A stretch of DNA of 64,000 bases. Source: Paragorgia papillata (lineage: Eukaryota > Cnidaria > Anthozoa > Scleralcyonacea > Coralliidae). This document shows, piece after piece, positions 22,653 to 34,300 of this stretch. The number at the start of each line of letters is the position of its first letter. Positions within the stretch are counted from its first letter, which is position 1. The notes below the pieces were generated by a model. The model saw only the letters and a program-made list of their open reading frames with translations. It had not been told where the DNA came from and searched no databases. A program made the position numbers and the translations under genes. Where the stretch lies: contig JAWNZC010000419.1 in assembly GCA_035771165.1 (NCBI GenBank), positions 2,128,501 through 2,192,500 on the forward strand, in the 5' to 3' direction.

Positions 22653-25600
22653 ATGTCTTGTTTTGTACGTATGTTGTTATCTGTGTGTATTATAACAGCC
22701 GTTGGTGGAAGAGTAGATCCAGAAGTCAATATGAATGTCGTAAGTACAAATATGTAAATAAATGACGCTATTTCTGATAGGTCATTAATATGGTGCCACC
22801 TCATATGACAATGAGATGATTTCTGACTCAAACTACAGAGAAAAATATGCTGATGTGTCTCCTACAATAAATCTGATCTAAGAAAACAAATTTTGTAATA
22901 TTGCAATGTTTTTCTATTATGGCCTTCTAAAACATATTCAAATATTGGCTCATTCACCAATTCTGTATTTTAATAATTGCAACTCTTATGCAGTATTTGC
23001 ATACCAGATAGCTTTTCGTGTTGGCATAAACACCTATTTAGTATAGTGTGAACAAATTTGGTAAGCAATGGCACAAAAAGCTATTTGATGTACCTTTTCC
23101 AGATCAGAGCAGTGCAGTTGTGTGCTGGCATAAAAATTGTGCCTGAACAGGCATTTTATATGTGAACAGAAGGCCTATTCAGTGTGGTTTTTGTGCTGGT
23201 ATACAGAGGTTTCATTAATAGGCGGTTACCGGTGGTTTACCGCTGCCGTTTTGCCTCTTACTGCCATTCTGGTGACACTTTACATATATCTATATAGGGG
23301 ACACAGACATCTATTTTTGAAACGTAGCCTACAGATATTAATGAAATCACTGGGCATAAAAGCCTTCCAGTAGTATGATGCGGACAGGGTCTAAATCATT
23401 GATTGGATAGCCAAATCAATAAATTAAAATCAATCAACATTATTTGATCTGATTGATATTGATTGGTATTTGCTAACTGATGATTGATCAATATTCACCA
23501 AAGGTCCAAAATCCATCTATTTTTCAATCAATGACTTTTGATTGTCATTCAACGTATATCAACCACCTATCAATGCATACAGTAACTGTAAGCTATGAAG
23601 ACTAGTCTAAGAGTAGAGTTCTGTCTACTGGATCACAAGAAATCAGTACAAATTTGAATTATTTTGAAATAAAATACATGTTCTCAGATGATAATGATTT
23701 TTCCTAACAGCCTCAGATTATTCAACACTGGGGCTACCCAGCTGAAGAACACACAGTACAGACTGAAGATGGCTACATTTTAAAAATCCATCGTATTCCC
23801 CATGGCAAGAATGAAATGCCTTCTAATACTGCAAAACCTGTGGTACTCTTACAACATGGCTTGTTGTGCTCATCCAGTAACTGGGTAACCAACCTGCCCA
23901 ATGAGAGTTTCGGCTTCATCTTGGCTGATGCTGGGTTTGATGTGTGGATGGGTAATGTACGTGGGAACACTTACGGCTTGGGGCATGTACATTTGAAACC
24001 ATCTCAATCAGCATTCTGGGACTTCAGGTACCAGTATAATACTCGATGGCTTAAGAATATTAAAATAATATTAAACTGTAAGTGGTCATTTGTGATCTTC
24101 AAGACACGTTAACAGCATACAAGGTAAAAAACTCCAAAAACATTCATAGAAAAAATGCAAAAAACGAGATTTAGAAATACTGTTAATTAGCCCTGCTTAA
24201 AACAGCAGTCAGCAGTATTTTGTGCCAAAAAATCTCTAAAGATAATCTGTTGTTTTTATTAAGTTGGGGTGAAATGGCTCTCTATGACTTCCCAGCAATG
24301 GTCAACTATGTACTTCAAGTGACTGAAATGGCTTCATTGGGATATATTGGACATTCTCAGGGAACTATGATGGGTTTTGCAGAGTTTTCTGTAAACAAAG
24401 AACTTGAAAGTAAAGTGAATGTTTTTATTGGACTTGGCCCAGTAGCTACAGTCAAGTATATTGATAGTCCCATAAAATATCTTGCTCCAATAGCAAAGGA
24501 CACTGAGGTATGTACCGGTACTGTGCATAATAAGAAAATCACAAAAATTAGCAAGTTGAAAACTTCTCACACGAGATGTATGTGTGTAAAACAAAGTGAT
24601 CATCACAAAACATTCACATACAATGAAGTAAAAATAGATTGTGAGTGGAGTAGAGTGGAGTGGAGTGGAGTGGAGTAGAGTGGAGTGGAGTGGAGTGGAG
24701 TGGAGTAGAGTACAGTGGAGTGGAGTGGAGTGGAGTGGAGTAGCATAGAATAGAGTAGAGTAGAGTAGAGTAGAGTAGAGTAAAGTAGAGTAGAGTAGAG
24801 TAGAGTAGAGTGGAGTGGAGTGGAGTAGAGTAGAGTACAGTGGAGTGGAGTGGAGTGGAGTGGAGTGGAGTAGCATAGAATAGAGTAGAGTAGAGTAGAG
24901 TAAAGTAGAGTAGAGTAGAGTGGAGTGGAGTGGAGTGGAGTGGAGTGGAGTAGAGTACAGTGGAGTGGAGTGGAGTGGAGTAGCATAGAATAGAGTAGAG
25001 TAGAGTAGAGTAGAGTAGAGTAGAGTAGAGTAGAGTAGAGTAGAGTAGAGTAGAGTAGAGTAGAGTATTAAGGAGAGAGTACAGTACAGTACAGTACAGT
25101 ACATTACAGTACAGTACAGTACAGTACAGTACAGTACAGGAGTTAAGTGAAGATGAAACTAAAGTGAAAAGTAGAGTGAAGTGAAGTAAAGAAGACTGAA
25201 TAGACTGGATTAGAGTAAAGCAAAATTGAGTAGAGTACAGTAAATCATTATCTAGACTCATGAATACTCATTTTTATTAGTTAATCTGTGAGTTCATCGG
25301 AGGCTGTGGATTTGACTTTTTACCATCAGATGAACTCATGAGGTTCTTGGCTGTATTTCTTTGCGGACCTGGGGTTAAGGATATCATTTGCACTAATGTC
25401 ATATTCTTGCTGTGCGGCTACGATTATGCTCAGCTAAACAGAGTAAGTATAGTCATTTTATATACAGAGTAACTGTCGGACACGTGACTACAACACCCAC
25501 ATGTAACTGAAACTGCTACACATTGTCGGTAATGGACTAGACACATACTGCAATTATTGATCACGTAACAGATTTATTGATTAAAGCACTCGTGTGAGTG

Positions 25601-28545
25601 TGTTATCAGGATTTACATCCACGAGTTCACTAACAATGAACGAGAGATTAAATATTGCTCGATGCAAAGCCGAGTGCAGTATTTAATTTCGAGTTGTTTG
25701 TTGTGGTGAACGAGTGAATGTAAATCCCGATAAAACACCAAGAAGGAGTTCCTCAAACATTTTAATATTCAGTTTGAGAACACTGGATTTGAAATTTACG
25801 CTTGCGAAATTAGTGACAATCTGAACATTTACACTGGGTATCTTTGCTTAAATTTCTTCGCTTAAGAACGAGTTTTCTATAGAAATATCTAAAATACTAG
25901 TTTACCTCAAGAAATTGTAATATTCCAAGCTGTTCAACCTTTTGTATTCCTCGGTATAAACTTCACAATTAAAAAAATTCAGCAACCGTGCTTTATTGTT
26001 TATATGGTGTTAAACTTACTGCACGAGTGATAAAGCATGGCTGAGCGTTGCCATGACATAACAGGTTGTCACGTAGTGCAAATTATCTCATTAGAACTCC
26101 GAAAATACATCAGTGGAAGAAAGAGTACTGCATAGATAGTGTATAGATAGAGCAAAGTGAAAAGGTGATAAACTGCCTTTGATAACGAAATACAGCTGAC
26201 GTTTTGAGCGGAGCCCTTCCTTGATCGCTCGAAACGTCAGTATATTTCGTTATAAAAACTATTTTCGGCAGTTTACCACATTTTCACTTTGTACAAGAAT
26301 ATCGTTTTGATAAATATAAGACTTGCCAGGGCTTGGTATTGGCAATGTTTTGTTCATGTTACGCCATTGTGTTTTGTCTTTAGACTCGCTTGCCTGTTTA
26401 TATTGCTCATACACCAGCAGGAACATCAGCGAAGAATATCATACATTATGGTCAGGTACGGTACAGCCCCGTAGCTGTAGATGTAGCCATCCCCGGAGGG
26501 GAGTACTCTCGTTTATAAGGGATATGGGTATGTGCCGCCCTACGGGGTATGGTTTTCGAGGTCTGGGATAGGGTATACAAATTGTCTATTGGTCTGCAAT
26601 AGGGTGCCTATTTCAGCGTTTCAGGTTTTTGTGAAAGGGTTTGGAGAATGAAATAGATGACCCGGAGAATCAGGGCCGAAGACCATGCATGGTCCAGAGG
26701 ACCATCCTGCTAGGGGTTCCTGGGGCATGCCCCCCGGGAAATTTTGAAGCTCTCAAATGCCATTTCCAACCATTTCAGAGGTAAAAAATGCCATACAACT
26801 GAGTCGGATATGATATAATATAGGTAAAGTAATGATAAATCCCAGACCCCAGCGCAGTAGAATTCAATATGGCGGGAAGAGCAAGTTTACTTCGAGCATT
26901 TTCACACAAAACGGGTTTCAAAACACGCGTTGGGGAATTTAAAATCATTCTTGGATTATTTATTTATCCAGCGACGGCGAAATACGATGGAGACACGGCG
27001 AATTTGCTACAAAATCCGCTCAACCACCGGCGAAATTCGCCGTTCGCCGCCCTAAATCTGAGTGACTGCTATTTTGGTCTGAGATAGAGTATGGATGCCG
27101 ATGTGACACCAGTACTGGGTTTGGGCATTGATTTTTTTCCGTTTATGTCTGAGATAGGGTATAGAAAATCGCCTTTTTAGGTCTGGGATACGGTCAGGAT
27201 TTTTGACGTCACGGCGGCACACCTCTACCCAAAAACTTCCAGAGTACCCCCACATTTGTGCGTGGGACAAGCATTGAGATTGATTAAACTGATTAAACGA
27301 AACGCCCTCTTATATAGTGTGAAGTGAACGCTTACGAATACTGTATAGTTAGATGCTTCAAGATTGATTGATCAAAGCAAAACTTGTGCCTGACCAAAAT
27401 TGGAAGAATCTGTCGTTCAATCTGTGAAATAGAATAAATAAAGTAGAATTTGTAACTTCATTCTAGTGACCAGCTTTCCAATACTTGATTACATTTATCT
27501 TTCGTTGATCTTCAAATTATTTGACTATAGAAACTCTAAGTGTATAAATGACTTTTCGGCAAAAATTAGAGCATGTTTTTATTAGAAACGTGTTTGTTGT
27601 TGTCTAGATGGTTAACTCTGGGAAGTTTCAAAGATTTAATTATTACATCGAGAAGGACAACTTCGCTCGTTATAATCAGGTATGTTTTTAATCCACAGGT
27701 ATATATAGCTCTCTGTCTTTTAACTTGGTAACTTGGTTTATTGGGCACAGTTGCCTTTTTGAAGCACTGGTCTATAGTACATTATTTTACTCTGTCTAAC
27801 GCAAAACGGCGAAAATAGATGAAATAGACGACGATGAACATTAATATTATAAAAGTAAATTCTAGTATCCAGACGAGAAAGAAACAGAAGAAAACAACGC
27901 TAGTTCGGTGTTTTGACGAAGTTAAAGGAAGCGAAGACCAGGAAATACAAGATTGATTTTGAAATAAAAAGTGCCATATAATAAACTACTTAATAACCTC
28001 GACCATTCGGTATTTACGGTAAAATATTAAACCTTGGTCTTGAGCGTATTAACCTCGCTATCGCTCGGTCAATACAGCAAGACCTCTGTTTAATATTTTA
28101 CCGTAAAGACCTCACTCTCGGTTATTAAGTAGTTAATCATGCATACATGCATGCATATATTATATTATTGCATATTAAAATATATGGGTAGTTCCTTTCT
28201 ATACAAAACACTGCCTATACGCAACACTCTTCTTTTTTTACACTCTCAGTAATATTAACATGTGAATTTTTACAGAGCGAACCTCCTGTATTTAACGTAT
28301 CAAACGTTAACGTCCCCACTATACTGTACTACGGGAGCCATGATTGGCTGGCTGATCCAAAGGATGTCCATCTACTGATGGAAAAACTGCCAAAGACAAC
28401 GTTGATTGCTAGTTTTGAAATCCCTAAGTGGGAGCATCTTGACTTTATCTGGGGACTAGATGCTGCTCGACTGGTCTATAAACCTGCTATAAGTTACTTG
28501 AGAAAATATGCTAGCACCAAAAAACAAGATTATCAAGGTAGCTAG
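22653..28545 (+). CDS. Acid/gastric-type lipase A, seven exons, 407 aa
   Basis: Secreted or lysosomal triglyceride/cholesteryl-ester hydrolase of the alpha/beta-hydrolase LIPA/LIPF family. Coding exons are 22653-22739, 23711-24027, 24264-24507, 25281-25442, 26384-26455, 27608-27679 and 28276-28545, all with GT-AG borders and compatible phases. Residues 1-19 form a signal peptide. The family's N-terminal lid/oxyanion region has HGLL at 78-81. The nucleophile lies in GHSQG (Ser166), followed by the acid in SHDWLAD (Asp341) and the base in WEHLDFIWG (His372). Length is close to the vertebrate enzymes (about 400). Exon 3 begins [13 protein letters not shown], matching the family's FDEMAKYDLPA segment. 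The start was chosen because it begins the signal peptide and gives the MNV-junction found also in lipase B. Introns contain several MITEs and a long pentanucleotide array. The fold assignment is firm; substrate preference (lysosomal acid versus digestive) cannot be told from sequence. Confidence 0.93.
24644..25140 (+). repeat. Pentanucleotide array in lipase A intron 3
   Basis: About 430 bases of interspersed GTGGA and GTAGA units with a block-wise higher-order pattern (repeated GTAGCATAGAATAGAG markers at about 24739, 24869 and 24979), followed by about 60 bases of CAGTA units. Long spurious Leu/Ser/Thr/Tyr frames come from this array. Confidence 0.95.
25590..25745. mobile_element. Foldback in lipase A intron 4
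   Basis: Inverted arms: GTGTTATCAGGATTTACAT at the left pairs with ATGTAAATCCCGATAAAACAC at the right, with matching inner arms around GAGCAATATTTAATCTC-like sequence. Confidence 0.75.
26143..26297. mobile_element. Hairpin MITE in lipase A intron 4
   Basis: GGTAAACTGCC-family element with arms AGCAAAGTGAAAAGGTGATA and the complementary GGCAGTTTACCACATTTTCA region. Confidence 0.8.
27985..28133. mobile_element. Foldback in lipase A intron 6
   Basis: Inverted arms CTACTTAATAACC and TTTACGGTAAAATATTAAAC at the left match their complements at the right (28085-28133). Confidence 0.8.
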
Positions 28546-28599
28546 GGGTTAGAAGAAAAGAGGAGTACGATCAAAAAGTCTGAAAAGAAGGTGATTCGT

Positions 28600-29330
28600 G
28601 GAAGCTTAATCAAATGTGGTGAATGGTGATTCAATCAATAAAGGAATCCAGGTTGTGTTGGTGCATTGCAGTATGTGGTTACGTTAATCAAACATGGTGA
28701 TCTTATGAAACAATCTTCTGGCACAAGGGGAATAATTACAGGTATATCATTCTGAGAGGTTAAATTTGAAAAACAATTCAATAAACGAATCGGTTGGTTG
28801 TGTTTGTTCGTTGGACTGAATGGTTGCGTTAATATGGTGATCTTATGAAACAGTTTGGCAACACAAGGGGAATTGATTACAGTTATATCTACTACTAAGG
28901 CTCAGGGGTTACATTTTAAAAGTAATTCAATTATCAATAAAGGAATCCAGGTCGCGTTTGTTCGTTGGACTGAATGGTTGCGTTAATCAAATATGGTGAT
29001 CTTATGAAACAATTTGCTCGCACAAGAGGAATAATTCAGGTAATAAAGGAATTCACGTCGTGTTGGTTCATTGAACAGTTTGCTGACATAAAGGGAATGA
29101 TTTTATGCACAGAAAAGAAATTCAATGAACAGAAGAATCTAAGGTTTGTGGTGATTCATGGGACTGTATAGTTGCGTTGAATCTTATGGAACAGTTTTTT
29201 AGCGCAAAGGGAATTATCAATTATAATTATGCTTCATCAATAAATCATAGGACTGGATGATTACGCTAAGTGCTAACCGCATGTGGTTATTTTATGAGTT
29301 TTCTGGTACATTGAGGAATGGTGATATGAA
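28600..29330 (+). repeat. ~150-bp satellite downstream of lipase A
   Basis: Five diverged tandem units share GTTAATCAAATATGGTGATC, ATGAAACAGTTT and GGGGAAT-like blocks, near 28680, 28828, 28980, 29165 and 29266. The first unit overlaps the 3' flank of the lipase gene. Confidence 0.75.
28637..28642 (+). terminator. Poly(A) signal of lipase A
   Basis: AATAAA lies 92 bases after the stop codon. Further AATAAA copies occur in the satellite downstream, so the cleavage site is uncertain. Confidence 0.55.
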
Positions 29331-29592
29331 CCTTTTTTTCTTAATTGCGACGCCATCTTGAATTCACAGTGCATTTCGGTCTATCCAAGGTAAGTGTGGA
29401 GCCACAAGGCGGCAACTTTATTTTTAGAAATACTTTCGTGGAAACAATGTCTAAATATGATCGTGATATTGGTAAAAGCAACAATTCTAATCTTGGACGT
29501 ATAATTTATCACGAGTCTCATAGGTCCTAGGATGATTTAATTATATATATAATATAAAAACTACAGTTGAGGCAAGGGAGCACGGCAGAATG

Positions 29593-29864
29593 ATTGATAT
29601 TTGTGGATTCTTACCTGTTCAGTATTTTTGGGTTTTTTCCTTCTTGAAATAAAGTTACTTGCTTATTGTTTGTAGTATCCTCTTGATTTATAGTACAAAT
29701 GGCAGACTGTTGACAGAGAATCAGTGAACACGATTTAGCGATTTATCACTGTATAAATTCACTCACAAAATATAAATCAAGAGGATACTACAAACAATAA
29801 GCAAGTAACTTTATTTCAAGAAGGGAAAAACCCCAAAATAAACAGGTAAGAATCCACAAATTTC
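29593..29864. mobile_element. Foldback MITE, ~95-base arms
   Basis: Left arm 29593-29691 and right arm 29767-29864 are inverted copies: TTTGTGGATTCTTACCTGTT at the outer end, ATCCTCTTGATTTATA at the inner end. The loop is about 75 bases. Confidence 0.85.
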
Positions 29865-30760
29865 ATTTTTTTATTATTTTCAATTTATTGTTCAAATTAT
29901 AATAATTACAAAATTAAAACACTAACCCGCAAATAGCAATAGCTAATAAAGGCGGGAGGTGTTATTAGTAGATCATAAATAATTAGACAGTAGTTATAAG
30001 TAGTTAATAATAGAATAATATAAGAATGATAGAAGTATACACGGAACTATTGAACTAAAAATAACTGGAACGCTACGAATGCACGGAACAGACGAAAATT
30101 AGTCGAGTAAATTAGATAATTGATTAAGATATAGATTTAACAATAATGTAACAACAATAAATCTTATTGTTGTTACACAAATTAAGGACACTAAATTTTT
30201 AGTATATTATACGTAAATAAATATACACACATATAGTCACACAGAGTTAATCAGATATTCTCTGTATTATCATCGGTAACTCAAGGTAGTCATTCTCAAC
30301 ATTCAGGATACCAAGAAGTAAATCATGAATCTTTTTGGTAAAGATCTTTCTCCCTAAGTTACGGAGATATATTGGAATATTATTCCATACTTTTGCACCA
30401 ATTCTGGAAAAAGCATTTTTTTTGTTGATTTGTGCGAGAATATTTCATATGATAGTTACCAGCAGCTGAAGACCTTGGTATTGTAGGAGTGCACATTAGA
30501 AGTTTGGATAAATAAATAAATCATATTTCTTGGTGCTAATTCATTGGTAATATACATTAATCTGGAAACTGATTCAACATAAAGCATACTTATTGGTAAA
30601 CTGTTAGTGTTATTGAAAAGAGGAATAGCATGATTCTGATTATTAGTTGAGGCTCCCTTGGTTGAGACTCTTCCTGCGACCACTCTCGTAGACGTAAGCG
30701 ACCAGATCTGGTTACGACCATTTGTCCACATGCCCGAGGTGGCCATTACGAGAACTTCAA
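29865..30760 (-). pseudogene. LINE 3' fragment between the lipase genes
   Basis: Broken minus-strand frames encode TNELAPRNMIYLFIQTSNVH, then FSRIGAKVWNNIPIYLRNLG and a short tail to a stop near 30258. This is the usual VWN-IP terminal pattern of CR1/L2-like ORF2 proteins. Homopolymer-associated frame shifts break it. The AT-rich 3' region follows. Confidence 0.75.
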
Positions 30761-31376
30761 CTGTATAATGTCTCTATTAACCTACTAAACTCTTTCACTA
30801 TTTTAAAAACGTGATTCCATAATGAACTTTTAAAAGTAAATACAGTATCTTTTCGCCTCATGGAAAATGGTAAGTTGTTTCATTGTTTACACTCAGTAAC
30901 ACTGAAACTCCTAGCAGCTTCAGTTACATGTATCAATCTAGGATATATTAAGCAGGTTAAAATTGGAATATCTACAGTTTAGTGGGTGTCACTGTCATGT
31001 GTATTGTCATTGTGCTAAGGTAGTGTAAAAAGACCCTATATACAGGTTTCACTGTTTCTTAGCGATTCTCTTTGGTGTTTTAATGATTGAATTACTGGGA
31101 GTTGGCCAAAACGCTCTATGTCTTCCGGCCTCTTGTGGAGAAAATTTGATCCATGTTTTTACAACATCACGCGCTGGTAAGGAATGGTAATATGGTATCA
31201 TCGATCTTCAATATTGACATTCGATACGAAAGATCCAAAGGTCAAAGTCGACGAAGGTGAAAGCTTTGCGTCAGTAATCAGTATATACGTGAGCACCGCT
31301 CCATCACATCACGCTCCAATAGTAATACTCCTCAGTTGCTGACTACACAGTCGGGAGAACTGCAAGGATAGTCAAC

Positions 31377-34300
31377 ATGAAGATAGAGTACTTGGTTCTG
31401 CTCGTCTGCTTTGTGGTAGAAAGCTTTGCTCATGATGATCCTGAGATGAACATGAACGTGGTATGTACAAATATAATATACATAATCATCCTCAGAAGAA
31501 CATGCATGAAGAGAAAATGAGTCCTGTAAATCAACGCGGAAAATGTGAGTTCAAATTCCGCTCTTGTCAACACATTTTTCGCGCTGACTTGTGTGGTTAT
31601 GTAGTACGTAATATATCCAACACGAGTCCGTGTTCTTCCTCCGATTTCTAAATACAGCCAAGCAGGCAAAGCCGAGTTTTTTAACCAGCTTGACTGCATA
31701 TTAATTTAGACGTAGCTTCTCAAAACGACCTCAAAGTTTGCTAAATTTGACTGTAATCTTTCCTCCGAAAATACTGATTTCTTTTGAATTTCCTCATGAG
31801 TTATTAAATATAATTGTTTCAGCTTATATTTTGAATTTCGAGATGCTGATTTTCGCTTTGTGCTTTTGTACAAATACAAATTTAATTACTTCTTCCCACA
31901 AGGGGCATTTCAAGAGCAATTTCCATTACTAAATTTCAAGTGGCAGAGTCGAAGGCATATATTAAGGCCCTCCAGGCAGCCGCCATACCATACGACACAT
32001 TTATGACACACATGTCAGACCAACCACGGTGGACCAACCCATCCAAGTACTAACCCCGTCGAACCGGGCTTAACTTATGCACTAGGCAGTATTTCAATCA
32101 TCAGGCAAAATTTGCTTCCTCCGATACTGTAGTTTAATCCTTCAACACTTTAAAACGTTTGAGCATGTTTGCGTCATATGTGCGCTCAATTGCGCACCTA
32201 TATGATTTGCGCACATCCCCTTTGCGTAATACGATTTATGCTATGTGAAGCTATGTTAGCCCTAGGAGTTGCCTTGAATGCAAGTCCAAAAGCATGTGAT
32301 GATTGTCATCAGGGCGGAAGTCTCCTATCATGCTAAGAGTAATTCCTCCAAAATCGTCAATTTTTTCTATTGATGCCATATTACTGCACGGATAGTATTT
32401 CTCGACTCTCGAGTATATGCTTCACCTTTAGGAAGTTCAAGTCGTTATTCTGAACAGATGTGCAAATCTAATCATTCTGCTATCGATATCAATTTGTACG
32501 CCCATGACGTACCCCGAGCAGCTGTTCATGAGCTATACCGTATGAAATATTTTAAGTATTGCCCGTTAAGTGCGATCTATATAAGGTCCTAAGCTAGACA
32601 GGTAAGAAAGACCTATCGTTTTTGATCCGAAGTTTTAAGAAAAACATTTTATTTTAGATTTATTTTTTTTTGTATGACCTTGGATTTGGGCGTGTTGATT
32701 AGTTAATGCTTTTTTTATTCATAATCTCATTATCTAAACACACAAACAGACGAGATTAAGTTCCCAGATTTATATCATGTACAGTTTTGTCCAAAGGAAT
32801 ATGTAATTCAACTTCGAAGTTTCTTATTGCAGTACACCATGTTTAATAAAGAAGCCATGTCACCTTATTTTTAGCAATTATTTAAGAAACAAAATTGGCC
32901 TAAAATTGCTTAAAATTTCACAATAACAGTTCTGATATTATATAAAAACATAAAATAGATACTAGAAACCTGCACAGAAGTACGGATGGTTGAAAAGGAT
33001 TCTTGATTTCTGCTGGACCGGCAGCAATCAGGTTTAGACTAATTAGTATATTAATTAAAGTCGTCCATAGTTGTTAGCTAGGTGGCTCGTATTTCATAAT
33101 CGAATTAATGTGCAGCTTTAATTTTGATCATGAAATTTGCAGCTCAGAATTTCAACATAAGACAATTGAAGCTAAAAATAACGTGAACTGTAACGCACTG
33201 CTTTCATTCGTCCACTATCGGAAGTTGAGTGCGTTTTCGTCAATAATCTATTTTATCTATAATTATTATTAAAGTGTCTGATAGTGTTGATGATATGTCG
33301 TAAGGATGTTTTAGCCTCTTGTCTTTTTTAATCTAATATATGATATAAGATTATAGAAACCTTGTTTATCAGTACAGCTGGAAGAAACGAAAGGTTTGTT
33401 CAGCTCCCAGGTGTTAGTTATTGATTTAATAGGCCATTAGGTTAGTCACTGCTGTGCACCGCAAAGGCAAACGTTTTGCTAAATATCCGGTTTGGATTGC
33501 CACCCTCGAAACTTCGTCTCGCTTTATCATACCGCGCACGGCGGAAGAAAACTTGAACTCCTTCCTTTTTCTTTCCTTTTTTTTTCCTCATTTCCTTCCC
33601 TTTCTTTCGTTTCAATCCCTTTTCTTTCCTTCCTCTTTCATTTACTCACTTGCATTGCCTGGGCTCTCCTTATTTTTTATTACTTTCCATTTTATTTCAT
33701 TTCCTTCCTATCCGTCATATTTAATCAACTTCATTCGACTCTTTTTTCTTACATACAGTCTCAGATTATTAAGCACTGGGGCTATCCTGTTGAAGAGCAT
33801 GACGTCACTACGGAAGATGGTTACATCCTGGGCATACAGCGAATCCCTCACGGTCGAAACGGTAAAGGAACTGGTGCCAAAAGACCCGTCGTTTTCCTGC
33901 AGCATGGCCTTCTGGGATCGTCCACGCAGTGGATCACGAACCTCCCTCATCAAAGCTTGGCGTTTGTGCTCGCAGATCTTGGCTATGATGTCTGGCTGGG
34001 TAATTCTCGCGGGAACTTCTACTCACTGAAACACAAAAGGTTATCAACGGACTCGGATGCATTCTGGGATTTCAGGTAAAATCAGCGCGTCATTAATTCA
34101 GATCGCGTGTAATCTCGCGTGTAAGTGGACTCCCCGCACCACGAGATTAATATATACCAGGTTAGCCAAAACTGTTATACACTGCAAAAGATGTTACTTT
34201 GTCATTTTAAGTGTTCTTTCAAATAGGACAAACTTAATTTTCGTATCATAAACATTTAATCTTGTCAAATGTTTCTTTGTAGTTTTGACCAGTTTGCCAA

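Noticed and set aside
24334..25261. Frames of up to 256 residues rich in Leu, Tyr, Ser, Thr and His on the minus strand
   Set aside because: Antisense translation of the pentanucleotide array in lipase A intron 3.
33454..34079. A lipase isoform starting at an upstream ATG in the T/C-rich stretch
   Set aside because: The stretch is an intron polypyrimidine tract; the signal-peptide exon at 31377 joins exon 2 at 33759 in the same way as in lipase A.
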